From contig URZE01000001.1 of NCBI GenBank assembly GCA_900552265.1, forward strand, positions 182,502 to 246,501: a DNA stretch of 64,000 nt, written 5' to 3'. Made by a program: the position numbers and the translations under genes. The notes beneath the pieces are model-generated. The model was not told the DNA's origin, searched no databases, and saw only the letters and a program-made list of their open reading frames with translations. The DNA comes from an uncultured Oscillospiraceae bacterium (lineage in GTDB: Bacteria > Bacillota > Clostridia > Oscillospirales > Acutalibacteraceae). Positions 26,404 through 34,295 of this stretch are shown here, one piece after another (position 1 is the first letter of the stretch; every line of letters starts with the position of its first letter).

Positions 26404-26907
26404 TTATTCATCCAAAAATGAAACTGCGTTTGAAAATCCGAGCAAATCAAGCACTCTTTCTTCACGTTCTCTCATATGCATCTTCTCTATTCCGCCTTTT
26501 TCATGGTCATATCCAAGCAAATGTAAAAGTCCGTGTGCAACAAGGTACGCTACTTCTCTTCTCATTGTGTGTCCGTAAATTTTGCACTGCTCCATAACCT
26601 TTTCCATCGAAATTACTATATCTCCCAAGATTTGAGCATTTGTTTCAGGGTCAACCTCATATTTCCCATCTTTTCCCATAGGGAATGACAATACATCAGT
26701 AGGAACATCTTTATTTCTGTACTGTTTATTGAGGCTTTGTATGTACGAATTGTCAACCATTGTTACACTTACTTCGGCTGAACCTTGAAATTTTTCCAAT
26801 TTAAGAACTGCGTTGCAACATCTTCTTATTAACATTCTGATTCCTGTAGGAATCTTTACTTCTTTCTGCCTATTAACTATTATTACTCTCGTCTTATCTA
26901 CGACCAT
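26404..26907 (-). CDS. ybeY: Endoribonuclease YbeY
   Basis: The ATG at 26907, nine bases after AGGAAGG, gives 167 residues. The metal site HGLLHLLGYDHE matches H-G-x-L-H-L-x-G-Y-D-H of YbeY, and NKQYRNKDVPTDVLSFP is the family signature. YbeY matures 16S rRNA and takes part in rRNA quality control. It is the first gene of the ybeY-dgkA-era-yqzL-recO run, with a long 5' leader and a strong promoter. Confidence 0.95.
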   Translation of the reverse strand: MVVDKTRVIIVNRQKEVKIPTGIRMLIRRCCNAVLKLEKFQGSAEVSVTMVDNSYIQSLNKQYRNKDVPTDVLSFPMGKDGKYEVDPETNAQILGDIVISMEKVMEQCKIYGHTMRREVAYLVAHGLLHLLGYDHEKGGIEKMHMREREERVLDLLGFSNAVSFLDE

Positions 26908-27160
26908 AAATTCCATCCTTCCTAAAAATAAAACAAAACTGGACACATTAAAGAAATATTATTCTTTATTTACGACTTATTTCAACATTTTTAAGACACA
27001 AAATTCCAAATAATCCATATAATTTAAGTTCACTTTCCAAGCAAGTTCAATATTCGTTAAAATAACTCGCTTTTTTGGTTTTTTTAGTATTGTTTTGTGT
27101 ATTAAACACTAAACTATTTAACCTTCACTTAAACATTTCCAAATTATTTTACAAATATTA

Positions 27161-27189
27161 ATTATAAGGTATTTTTAATGTCCTGTCAA
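27161..27189 (-). promoter_or_regulatory. Consensus promoter of the ybeY-dgkA-era operon
   Basis: On the minus strand TTGACA and TATAAT are spaced 17 bases apart. The -35 box lies inside a perfect inverted repeat (27183-27201). Confidence 0.85.
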
Positions 27190-27201
27190 ATGTTTTGACA
27201 G
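27183..27201. promoter_or_regulatory. Perfect inverted repeat over the -35 box, candidate operator
   Basis: CTGTCAAA-TGT-TTTGACAG, an 8-bp perfect palindrome with a 3-base centre, covers the -35 hexamer of the ybeY promoter. A dimeric repressor site is likely from its form; the regulator is unknown. Confidence 0.5.
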
Positions 27202-27254
27202 CAAAAACAAAGTATATGATTGGAATAAAATTAGGATAATATTACCAATTTTGG

Positions 27255-28430
27255 TTATTCAATTTCGATTTTTTCCCTTTTCCCTATATTTTCAATACAC
27301 GAAAAAATTGCATTATATATATATTCACCATTTTCTTCACGTTCTTCTTCGAATTTTTCCAATATTTTAATGTCTTGATTATTTTCATCTTGAATTTTAG
27401 ACAGTTCTTCCACAATTTCTTTTTTTGCTTCCTCAGAAGTTATTGTTTTTTCCGAACATTCCTGTTCATACCATTTTTCGGTATATAACACTATCGGAAT
27501 ATCAACTCCGAAAAACTTGGCGTTATTAGACGAATTTTCACATCGGTAAGTATCGTCGATTTTTTTTGGAGACCATATCGAAAATTCTTTTCCAAAAGCC
27601 TTTATTCGATATTTTTTCACAATCTTTCCTGTGTCCTTAGCTTGAACCGTTGTAAGCGGTATTTTTCTTTCCACTTTATGTTTAGTCTTTGCAAAAACTT
27701 TACAATCCGCATCTGTTAATCCGCTCTTAAAATCCGGTCCTTCAACTACTCCACTTACTAAAAGCTGCCCTTTTGTAACAATGTCACCGGCAGAGACTAC
27801 CGGAGTTCCTTTGTATGTTTCCAAACGTTCTATTTGACCGTCTTTGGAAGCAATTATATTACACGGTTCGGATTCTCCCACAATTTCCGGAGAAACTATC
27901 TTTTCCTTTACAATAATATTTACGCAACTTCCCTCAATATTTACCGACATCCATGCTATATTTCCCAATTTAGACATAATCATCTGCTCAGCAGAAGAAA
28001 CGTCAATACGTTTCTTCAAAATTCCAGGACAAACACCACAATCCTTAGCTGTATTGATTATATCTTCAGAAGAAATTTCATTATTACCGGAAACATTAAT
28101 ACTCCAAACATAAAGAGAACTTATCCAAATTATTGCTGCAAAAATTATAATTCCAATTAATGCTCCCCATCTTTTTGAATACCTAAGTTTCACAAATGGA
28201 AATCCTGTTTTCTTTATGGGATTTATTTCACAATTACATTTTTTTGCAATTTGAGTAAAATTCTCATATTCCGGAAGCATTATATTTCCGTACAAACTTT
28301 TATTCACTTTTTTTAAGTCCCATAGTCCTATACTATTTTTTACGGATAAATTAATAAGCTTTTCCGGGCTCTCTCCAATAGCTTCAAAAGAAACATATCC
28401 GAAAATCCATCTAAGAGATTTTAGCAGCAC
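27255..28430 (-). CDS. yqfD: Sporulation protein YqfD
   Basis: A 391-residue protein of the YqfD family: an N-terminal soluble domain (GYVSFEAIGESPEKLIN), one central membrane helix (WGALIGIIIFAAIIWISSLY, about residue 90), then a large extracytoplasmic domain (VSGNNEISSEDII; LGNIAWMSVNIEGS). YqfD is a mother-cell sporulation protein needed at stage IV in relatives. It has a GTG start with a weak ribosome site and follows yqfC by 36 bases, the standard pair. Confidence 0.92.
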   Translation of the reverse strand: MLLKSLRWIFGYVSFEAIGESPEKLINLSVKNSIGLWDLKKVNKSLYGNIMLPEYENFTQIAKKCNCEINPIKKTGFPFVKLRYSKRWGALIGIIIFAAIIWISSLYVWSINVSGNNEISSEDIINTAKDCGVCPGILKKRIDVSSAEQMIMSKLGNIAWMSVNIEGSCVNIIVKEKIVSPEIVGESEPCNIIASKDGQIERLETYKGTPVVSAGDIVTKGQLLVSGVVEGPDFKSGLTDADCKVFAKTKHKVERKIPLTTVQAKDTGKIVKKYRIKAFGKEFSIWSPKKIDDTYRCENSSNNAKFFGVDIPIVLYTEKWYEQECSEKTITSEEAKKEIVEELSKIQDENNQDIKILEKFEEEREENGEYIYNAIFSCIENIGKREKIEIE

Positions 28431-28466
28431 ATATTATCAACTCACAAAAATTATTTATTTCTATTA

Positions 28467-28763
28467 TTAAGTACTAAACTCCACTGATGTAATAAAGCCC
28501 TCTATTACAAGCGAATCGTAGTTCATGCATTTTATTTCAAGACCTCTTCCGAAAAAAATTACAGACATTTTTTTTACTTTTATTTTAATCATATTTTCGT
28601 CGTATTCTTCTATGCTTTTACATCCCTCCACAACAATTTCCCTGTTTCCTTTCATCTCGATATATACCGAATTTAGCATATTGGAAACAGGATTTTTGCT
28701 AACTATACTTTCTTTCTTTAATCGCTCGTTATGTCCCCTTTTTATCAAAGGCAAATTATACAT
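28467..28763 (-). CDS. yqfC: Sporulation protein YqfC (YabP/YqfC family)
   Basis: A 98-residue protein with the YabP/YqfC fold pattern (EMKGNREIVVEGCKSIEEY, IKIKVKKMSVIFFGRGLEI, SLVIEGFITSVEF). These small proteins act with YqfD in the mother cell. The ATG at 28763 has AGAAGG very close; the exact start is therefore uncertain. It is divergent from ylbJ. Confidence 0.85.
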   Translation of the reverse strand: MYNLPLIKRGHNERLKKESIVSKNPVSNMLNSVYIEMKGNREIVVEGCKSIEEYDENMIKIKVKKMSVIFFGRGLEIKCMNYDSLVIEGFITSVEFST

Positions 28764-28875
28764 CACCTTCTTTTAAAAATTATAGCCATGCTATTTTACA
28801 TACTTTAAATTAATATGCTCAAGTAAATACAAAAATCACCGGTAAATTGCATATACATTATCGGGAGGTAAAAAA

Positions 28876-30036
28876 ATGACTTTTTTAAAAGAATTTTTTA
28901 AATTAACAAAAAAATTTTTTCTCATACTAATAACAATTTCAATTTGTGGATGGATTATGGTCTATCCCGAAGTTTCATCTGAAAGTATAAAACAAGGAAT
29001 AAAGTGTTGCGTAAATATCCTTATTCCCTCTTTATTCCCTTTTATGTTTATGGCAACATTTATCGTTCAATCTCAAATTCTCTCAAATCCAGGAAAATTA
29101 ATTTCAAAACTTACTAAATTTTTATTTTATCTCCCAGAATGTACCGCTCCGGTAATAGTGCTGGGGTTACTGGGAGGATATCCCGTAGGAGCAAGAGGAG
29201 TAAAAACTTTGTTTGATAAAAATAAAATAAATACCGAACAACTAAACAGGATGATGTATTTTTGCGTAAATGCCGGACCGGGATTTCTTGTGAGTTTAGT
29301 CGGAAGCCTTTTGCTTAGAAATAAGTTTTTAGGAATAGCAATGCTCATATCACAAATCATGAGTGCTGTATTAATCGGTATTTTTTGCGGAATATATTCG
29401 CGGGGAAAAAATTTTCCGCTATACAGTATTAATGAATCAAATACATATCTTGAAACGAACATAGCCGATTCTTTAGTGGAATCTACGTCCGTTGTGTGTT
29501 CTTCAATGGCAGAAATGTGTGTTCTTGTTATAGCTTTCACTTTTTTAAATTCTGTTATCAATAATTCGGGTATATTTGATTTTGTATTTAATAACATTAA
29601 ATTTTTAGAAAATTTTAAAAGCGAAATTATAGCTACATCAAATGCTCTTTTCGAGGTCACTTCCGGTTGCATAAAATCTTTAAACTCAAAATTTGGATTT
29701 ATGATTATTGCATTTGCAGTAGGTCATGGTGGAATGTGCACTCATATGCAGATAGCTTCAATTTTAAAAAATTGCGATTTTAACTTTCGTAAATTTTGCC
29801 TTTTTCGATTTTTAAATGCAACTATTTCACTGCTTTCTGCTTATGCAGTTACTCAGCATGTATATATTTCTTCACCGGTATTTTCAAATGTAAGTCAACC
29901 TTTAAAAGCATCAAATTCTTCCACTGTTCATGGTAGTTTAGCTCTTGTTTTACTTTCACTTTATTTTATAATTACTGTAAATCACAAATATAACATCATT
30001 AAAAAAAATAATTTCACAAAATCTTTTAAAAAATAA
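28876..30036 (+). CDS. ylbJ: Sporulation integral membrane protein YlbJ
   Basis: A 386-residue multi-spanning protein with nucleoside-recognition (Gate-like) domains. The motifs GLLGGYPVGARGV and CVNAGPGFLVSLVGS in the first half and VGHGGMCTHMQIAS in the second are YlbJ signatures. It is needed for spore cortex formation in Bacillus and is made in the mother cell under sigma-E there. It is transcribed away from yqfCD, and GGGAGGT precedes the ATG. Confidence 0.92.
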   Translation: MTFLKEFFKLTKKFFLILITISICGWIMVYPEVSSESIKQGIKCCVNILIPSLFPFMFMATFIVQSQILSNPGKLISKLTKFLFYLPECTAPVIVLGLLGGYPVGARGVKTLFDKNKINTEQLNRMMYFCVNAGPGFLVSLVGSLLLRNKFLGIAMLISQIMSAVLIGIFCGIYSRGKNFPLYSINESNTYLETNIADSLVESTSVVCSSMAEMCVLVIAFTFLNSVINNSGIFDFVFNNIKFLENFKSEIIATSNALFEVTSGCIKSLNSKFGFMIIAFAVGHGGMCTHMQIASILKNCDFNFRKFCLFRFLNATISLLSAYAVTQHVYISSPVFSNVSQPLKASNSSTVHGSLALVLLSLYFIITVNHKYNIIKKNNFTKSFKK

Positions 30037-30121
30037 TTGGGTCAAAAAGTTTACTATAGTTTAATTATACATATTTTTGTTAATAGTATATTATTTTTTT
30101 ATAAAAAATATATATTTAAGA

Positions 30122-30150
30122 TTGACAATTAATAATTTATTAGATATAAT
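30122..30150 (+). promoter_or_regulatory. Consensus promoter for the orphan gene at 30244
   Basis: TTGACA and TATAAT are separated by 17 bases, a full consensus match. Transcription should start near 30157 and give a leader of about 87 bases. Confidence 0.85.
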
Positions 30151-30160
30151 GCATTATTGT

Positions 30161-30213
30161 AGCAGAATTTAATTAAATTATTTAGTTAAACATAACTTAA
30201 TTCATGTTCTGCT
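30161..30213 (+). promoter_or_regulatory. Leader hairpin of the 30244 mRNA
   Basis: AGCAGAA at 30161-30167 pairs perfectly with TTCTGCT at 30207-30213, and AATTAA/TTAATT can extend the stem inside. The hairpin begins at about the fifth base of the transcript, so it would form the capped 5' end of the mRNA, as known for RNA-stabilising 5' stems. Confidence 0.45.
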
Positions 30214-30243
30214 AACAATATTTTATATCAAGGAGGAGTTATT

Positions 30244-30885
30244 ATGTCTAATTCAAGCAAAGCATTTGAAAAATTATTAAAAGATGGGAATTATTTCAAC
30301 AAAAAAATCTTGGATTTTTTACAGTTTAAAGGAAACAAAAAGAAAACCGGAGAAATTGCGGCTGAGTTTTTGTGTAATTTTAACGACAAACGTCCTGATA
30401 TAGACCAGGCTGTAAAAAGTATCAAGGATGTATTTACAAAAATTAAAGCATCATTCGAATCCGATGATACAGGAAAAAATCCCTCAGGTATAATTTTTCC
30501 CGTGGATACTTTTGGGAAAGATGGCAAAGATTATTTATACAAATTGTTTGAACTATTCAAGATCGATCATAAAATTTTTCTATATTGTTTAGATAGAAAA
30601 TGGGAAAAGGTTCTTGAGAAACTTGAAGAGATGGAGCACATAAAAAATGGTGGAGAAATAATCTACGAATTTGACTTAGGCAACGATAAATCCTCTCTGT
30701 ATATTTTGTCGGATTGTTGCAACCTCGCAGTCGAGCTTGACAAAAAGGGAAAACTTGATGAGCTAACCTTAAAAAGCGGAATTTTTAGAGATTTCAAAAA
30801 GAACTATTCACGCTACTCAAAAGAAGTGGAAAAGTTATTTCCTAGTGTTGCAGAACTTTTTGATACAAAAGGTACCTTCATCTAA
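30244..30885 (+). CDS. Unknown soluble protein (orphan, strong promoter)
   Basis: Not recognised. 213 residues, charged, mostly helical, with no signal peptide or membrane segment. It has a basic patch near residues 30-37 (KGNKKKTGE) and alternating Lys/Asp/Glu helices later (WEKVLEKLEEMEHIK). It has its own consensus promoter, a structured leader, an ideal ribosome site (AAGGAGGAG) and its own terminator, so it is a single-gene unit expected to be highly expressed. The neighbours (ylbJ, YabE-like) do not suggest a role. Confidence 0.75.
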   Translation: MSNSSKAFEKLLKDGNYFNKKILDFLQFKGNKKKTGEIAAEFLCNFNDKRPDIDQAVKSIKDVFTKIKASFESDDTGKNPSGIIFPVDTFGKDGKDYLYKLFELFKIDHKIFLYCLDRKWEKVLEKLEEMEHIKNGGEIIYEFDLGNDKSSLYILSDCCNLAVELDKKGKLDELTLKSGIFRDFKKNYSRYSKEVEKLFPSVAELFDTKGTFI

Positions 30886-30944
30886 AAGAAAAAAACTCAA
30901 TCCTTACAAAGATGGTTAAAAACTAAAAGAATAATTTGAACTGT

Positions 30945-30976
30945 TGGCTACGCTTTATGGTAGCCAGCTTTTTATT
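30945..30976 (+). terminator. Rho-independent terminator after the 30244 gene
   Basis: The 7-bp stem TGGCTAC / GTAGCCA with loop GCTTTATG is followed by GCTTTTTATTTC. Confidence 0.85.
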
Positions 30977-31096
30977 TCAATTATTGTATCGATGAAAGCT
31001 TTTACGTTAATATTTATGAAACAAAAAATTTAAAAATATTAAATCAATTCTTTAAATCTAACTTTTAGAAAAGAACGATCAACCTAATTGATTAAC

Positions 31097-31131
31097 ACAA
31101 AAATAAAACTCGAAAGCACATTGCCTTCGAG
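31097..31131 (-). terminator. Rho-independent terminator of the YabE-like gene
   Basis: On the minus strand CTCGAAGGC pairs with GCTTTCGAG (9 bp, one G-T) around AATGT and is followed by TTTTATTTTTG, just past the stop codon. Confidence 0.85.
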
Positions 31132-31141
31132 CTAAAAATCA

Positions 31142-32350
31142 TTAACTAAAATACACGTTTACCTTTTTTCTTCCGAATTTATTGCAAGCTTCTTCAGTGT
31201 TCATATATACGTCTACCAATGCACGTCCCCTTCTTAGTGCTCCTCCGGTATCCTGAGCTTTACCTTTAAACAAAACTTTTCCATCAGTTGTTTCCGCCGT
31301 AATAGAGCTACCGTATGGTATAAGATTGGGATTTACCGCTAATGTAACACCTTGAACAGGAGTAACTCCAGTTGATGTTTTAGATCCTGCGGGAGCCGTG
31401 TACGCTGTAGCAAATCCAGAAATCATACGAGAACCTTTTTTACTACTCACCTGTAAATTATCTTTAGAGTCATCTTTTTTAATTACATTTTGAGAACTGT
31501 TACTCTTTGTACCTTCAAGCACTACTTCGTCAATTGGCTCCGAAATCACTTTAAAATCAATCTCTTCAGATTTAACTACTTTTCCGTCAACTAAAGTTTC
31601 CTTAAATCTGACCTCTCTCTCCCCATTTTTTCCGAGAGCTGAAACTTCCTTTTGTGAATCATCAAGCAAATGACTTTTCTTAACTACCGTTTTAAATGGA
31701 ATCTCTTCGGTTTTAGAAATTTCTCGATATGTAACACGACTTACATTTATTTCCATACCGTCATAAATTTCCGAAGAAACATCAACATTTACAATATCAT
31801 CCGCCGAAACATCAAATCCAAGGAATTCAAAAGCACTATAAACAGTACCGCATGGTACAGAATATTCTTTTGTTTCTCCATCTGCCGTAAGTTTTATATT
31901 AACTTTACGACTTATACGAATGTGCATACCTGATTCCAAGGTTTTATCAAGAGAAAAATTACACATATCGTTTTTTTCAAGCTTAATTCCCGACTGTTCA
32001 ATAGCATCTTTTACCGTTCCTGAAGAAATTTTTACAAGAACAGTAAAGTTACCTCTTGAAACGAAAACATCAAACGCTCTTTTAACATCAAGTTTAAGAG
32101 AACCGTCTATTTCGTCGCTTCTTTCAACAGTATCTCCCTGATTAACCGTTACTCCTACTCTTTCAAGTATTTTAAAGGTATCTCCGGTAGATGTGATAGT
32201 CGAAATGGTACGGTCATCTGCATTTATATTTACCTGACGGCTGAATGCTCCCGCTGAAAACACCGAAGCTGCACAAACTGCTCCCATAAGTACCAGTGAC
32301 GTCGCTCTTTTAAACTTTTTACTTTTTTCTTCGTTTACCATGTTTATCAT
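31142..32350 (-). CDS. YabE/RpfB-like protein with DUF348, G5 and 3D domains
   Basis: The ATG at 32350 (MINMVNEEKSKKFKRATSL) follows a GAAGG site and gives 402 residues. A membrane/signal segment (about residues 16-33) is followed by two or more DUF348 repeats (NFTVLVKISSGTVKDAIEQS; KLTADGETKEYSVPCGTVYS), a G5 domain (EEIPFKTVVKKSHLL; GEREVRFKETLVDGKVV) and a C-terminal 3D domain (ATAYTAPAGSKTSTGV; AVNPNLIPYGSSI; AQDTGGALRRGRALVDVY) with its three conserved Asp. Such proteins are peptidoglycan lytic transglycosylases, some linked to spores or resuscitation. A minus-strand promoter (TTGACA near 32475-32480) lies upstream. Confidence 0.9.
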   Translation of the reverse strand: MINMVNEEKSKKFKRATSLVLMGAVCAASVFSAGAFSRQVNINADDRTISTITSTGDTFKILERVGVTVNQGDTVERSDEIDGSLKLDVKRAFDVFVSRGNFTVLVKISSGTVKDAIEQSGIKLEKNDMCNFSLDKTLESGMHIRISRKVNIKLTADGETKEYSVPCGTVYSAFEFLGFDVSADDIVNVDVSSEIYDGMEINVSRVTYREISKTEEIPFKTVVKKSHLLDDSQKEVSALGKNGEREVRFKETLVDGKVVKSEEIDFKVISEPIDEVVLEGTKSNSSQNVIKKDDSKDNLQVSSKKGSRMISGFATAYTAPAGSKTSTGVTPVQGVTLAVNPNLIPYGSSITAETTDGKVLFKGKAQDTGGALRRGRALVDVYMNTEEACNKFGRKKVNVYFS

Positions 32351-32790
32351 TTTACCTTCTACCTCCATTTCGGTTACAAATGACTCTAACATGTAATTAT
32401 TTTTTATAAATTGTAACTTTGCTTTCACTGCACCGCAGTTACTGTATAATAATATTATTAAACAATTTGATTCTTGTCAAAAATTTCAAAAACACTTTTT
32501 TGTGCAAAAAGCCGATGCAGATTTTCTTGCTTTTGAAAATATATACTAAATTTTTATTTTAATAACTCAAAAAATCGTCATTAAATCAAAAAATCTTTTT
32601 TCACAGTGATTTCGTTTATGTAAACCGCCGAATTTCAATAGTTACATTTTAGTTACAATTTGTTACTTATTTTTTGAATTAATTTTCTCCCTTTTATCAA
32701 AAAACTCAACTGAAGAATATATTGAAAATAATGGTATTTTTAGCTTCGTCTAATTTACATATTTAAAATAACAAACGGAGGTTTGCGATA
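32351..32790. other. Divergent intergenic region between YabE-like and DUF11 genes
   Basis: No gene is seen in 440 AT-rich bases. On the minus strand TTGACA (32475-32480) with TAATAT 17 bases on (32452-32457) is the probable YabE-like promoter. A plus-strand promoter for the DUF11 gene must lie here, but no clean pair of hexamers was found. No riboswitch-like structure was recognised. Confidence 0.5.
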
Positions 32791-33666
32791 ATGTCAAATC
32801 AAATTTTCAACACCGCCTCATTAACATTTGAATTCGGTTCTCAGACAGGCTGTGCTTTCTCCAATACTGCATCGGCAAATTTACTCGAAAGTTTAACTAT
32901 GCAATCTAATTCACTCGGCTCAAATTATTTTTGGGGAAGTACTGTTATATACATTATAAATGTAAGAAATAATAGCACATCAGAATCAAAAAATTTAGAA
33001 ATATCCGACAACCTTGCCTCGTACTCTTCCCAAGGAAATGATTCAAACACATCTCTAACTCCTCTTGAATATGATTCTCCTTCTTTCCTTTATATAGACG
33101 GAAATTTATATTCTGAAATATCCCCTGAAATAAAGACTGATAAAATAATTTTTAAAATTTCTTCTATTCCGGCCAATTCAAACATCACATTAATATACAA
33201 ATTAACTGTAAATCAATATGCTCCCATTTATCCCGGATCAACACTAACCAGCACTATAACACTCAATTATGAAGGTGCAGAAAATCCTATAACATCGCAA
33301 ATTTTATTAACTGCAGAAGAAAAAGCTGATGTAAAAATAATAAAAAATATGCATCCTAACAGCATCTCTATAGGAGAAGAACTCACATACCATTTTTTCT
33401 TATACAATTACGGAAATACTAATGCTTCAAATGTAACTTTAACGGATACTTTTTCACCCATACCGAATATTACATCAATACAAGTTGATTCAAAAGACCT
33501 CACATTTTCAGATTACTCATATTTAAACGGAACTCTTACAGTCCCATCCTACGGTTCTTCGTTCAATTTAAGTATTCCTGCAGCCGAATTTACAACAAAC
33601 TCCAAAACCGGACTCATTACCGCAAATCCCGGCACAACTCATGTAGTAGTAAAGGGAAAAATTTAA
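32791..33666 (+). CDS. DUF11 repeat protein (putative surface protein without a signal peptide)
   Basis: A 291-residue beta-rich protein with two DUF11-like repeats, each built as 'V.Y.I.V.N......N..I.D.L' (STVIYIINVRNNSTSESKNL; ELTYHFFLYNYGNTNASNVT then LTDTFSP). Serine, asparagine and threonine are very common. DUF11 domains usually belong to secreted or surface proteins, yet the N-terminus (MSNQIFNTASLTFEFGSQ) has no signal peptide or anchor. Similar short DUF11 proteins are common in Clostridia; their role is unknown. The ribosome site is CGGAGG. Confidence 0.75.
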   Translation: MSNQIFNTASLTFEFGSQTGCAFSNTASANLLESLTMQSNSLGSNYFWGSTVIYIINVRNNSTSESKNLEISDNLASYSSQGNDSNTSLTPLEYDSPSFLYIDGNLYSEISPEIKTDKIIFKISSIPANSNITLIYKLTVNQYAPIYPGSTLTSTITLNYEGAENPITSQILLTAEEKADVKIIKNMHPNSISIGEELTYHFFLYNYGNTNASNVTLTDTFSPIPNITSIQVDSKDLTFSDYSYLNGTLTVPSYGSSFNLSIPAAEFTTNSKTGLITANPGTTHVVVKGKI

Positions 33667-33774
33667 AACATTTTTATTGTTTACATACAATAAAATTATA
33701 CTGTTACAACACTAATGTGCATATTTAGTACAAGCTTTCAAAAAATATTTTATATATAAAAATTATAAAAATCG

Positions 33775-33803
33775 TTGACTTAATTTTTGCGTTAGTATAT
33801 ACT
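33775..33803 (+). promoter_or_regulatory. Promoter driving the tRNA-like leader and zinc-ribbon gene
   Basis: TTGACT and TATACT are spaced 17 bases apart. The predicted start (about 33810) is only a few bases before the tRNA-like fold at 33816. Confidence 0.8.
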
Positions 33804-33815
33804 ATCGTTAAATAA

Positions 33816-33884
33816 GCCCAAGTAGCTTAGTTTAGTAGAGCGTTGTTTAATTCAGAGGTGTCGGTGCAAACCCGTCCTTAGGGC
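33816..33884 (+). ncRNA. tRNA-like element in the 5' leader of the zinc-ribbon mRNA
   Basis: A 69-base sequence folds like a short tRNA. The acceptor-like stem is GCCCAAG / CTT(A)GGGC with one bulged A. The D arm is GCTT-loop-GAGC with AGTTTAGTA as loop. A shortened 3-bp anticodon-like stem carries a 7-base loop (TTTAATT, with TAA in the anticodon place after a U33-like T). The T arm GTCGG / CCGTC (one mismatch) carries loop TGCAAAC, one base off the common TTCAAAC. No CCA follows. The D and T arms are too good for chance, but the anticodon arm is too short for a working tRNA. It is either a decayed tRNA gene or a tRNA-mimic regulator of the gene that starts 33 bases on. Confidence 0.6.
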
Positions 33885-33917
33885 AAATATTTTAATCCAA
33901 GAAGCGAGGTATATCTC

Positions 33918-34205
33918 ATGTACGAAGACAAAACCCTTACTTGCAAAGAATGCGGAAACGAATTCACATTCACAGCAGGTGAACAGGAATTCTATGCAGA
34001 AAAAGGTTTCGAAAACGAACCTCAAAGATGCAAAGCTTGCCGTGATGCACGCAAAAACGCAAGCAGAGAAAACCGTGAAATGTTCATAGCTGAATGTGCA
34101 AATTGCGGCGGAGAAGCAAAAGTTCCTTTCAAACCCCGTGAAGATCGTCCGGTTTACTGCAGCGAATGCTTTGCAAAAATGAAAGAAGAAGAAAACAACG
34201 ACTAA
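33918..34205 (+). CDS. Zinc-ribbon domain protein (CxxC)
   Basis: A 95-residue protein with two pairs of Cys-x2-Cys: LTCKECGNEF and RCKACRDARK in the first half, and CANCGG and YCSECF in the second. This is the small 'probable zinc-ribbon' family of Clostridia (MYEDKTLTCKECG start), of unknown role, possibly RNA or ribosome linked. The ribosome site is GCGAGG. It is transcribed alone behind a tRNA-like leader, with a strong terminator after it. Confidence 0.85.
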   Translation: MYEDKTLTCKECGNEFTFTAGEQEFYAEKGFENEPQRCKACRDARKNASRENREMFIAECANCGGEAKVPFKPREDRPVYCSECFAKMKEEENND

Positions 34206-34229
34206 TTTTTTGTCACACGTTTTTGACTT

Positions 34230-34265
34230 ATCAAAAAGCTACGTGTTATGCGTGGCTTTTTTGAT
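34230..34265 (+). terminator. Rho-independent terminator after the zinc-ribbon gene
   Basis: A 14- to 15-bp stem (ATCAAAAAGCTACG / CGTGGCTTTTTTGAT, one G-T) with loop TGTTATG and a T run. Confidence 0.85.
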
Positions 34266-34295
34266 TTTTAATTTTTGAATATTAGGTGCATGAAT

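Larger units (their letters stand above)
26908..27254. other. Long ybeY leader and promoter region (phoH and pgpH absent)
   Basis: No gene is seen in about 350 bases. On the minus strand it holds the ybeY promoter and then a leader of roughly 245 bases. Inside is a hairpin candidate (AAGCGAGTT pairing with AACTTGCTT, about 27043-27076). In many Bacillota, phoH and the HD-domain gene yqfF/pgpH sit between yqfD and ybeY; no trace of either could be read here. Confidence 0.5.

Noticed and set aside
33816..33884. A working tRNA-Leu (UAA)
   Set aside because: The anticodon stem has only 3 bp, no long variable arm typical of tRNA-Leu is present, there is a bulge in the acceptor and no CCA.
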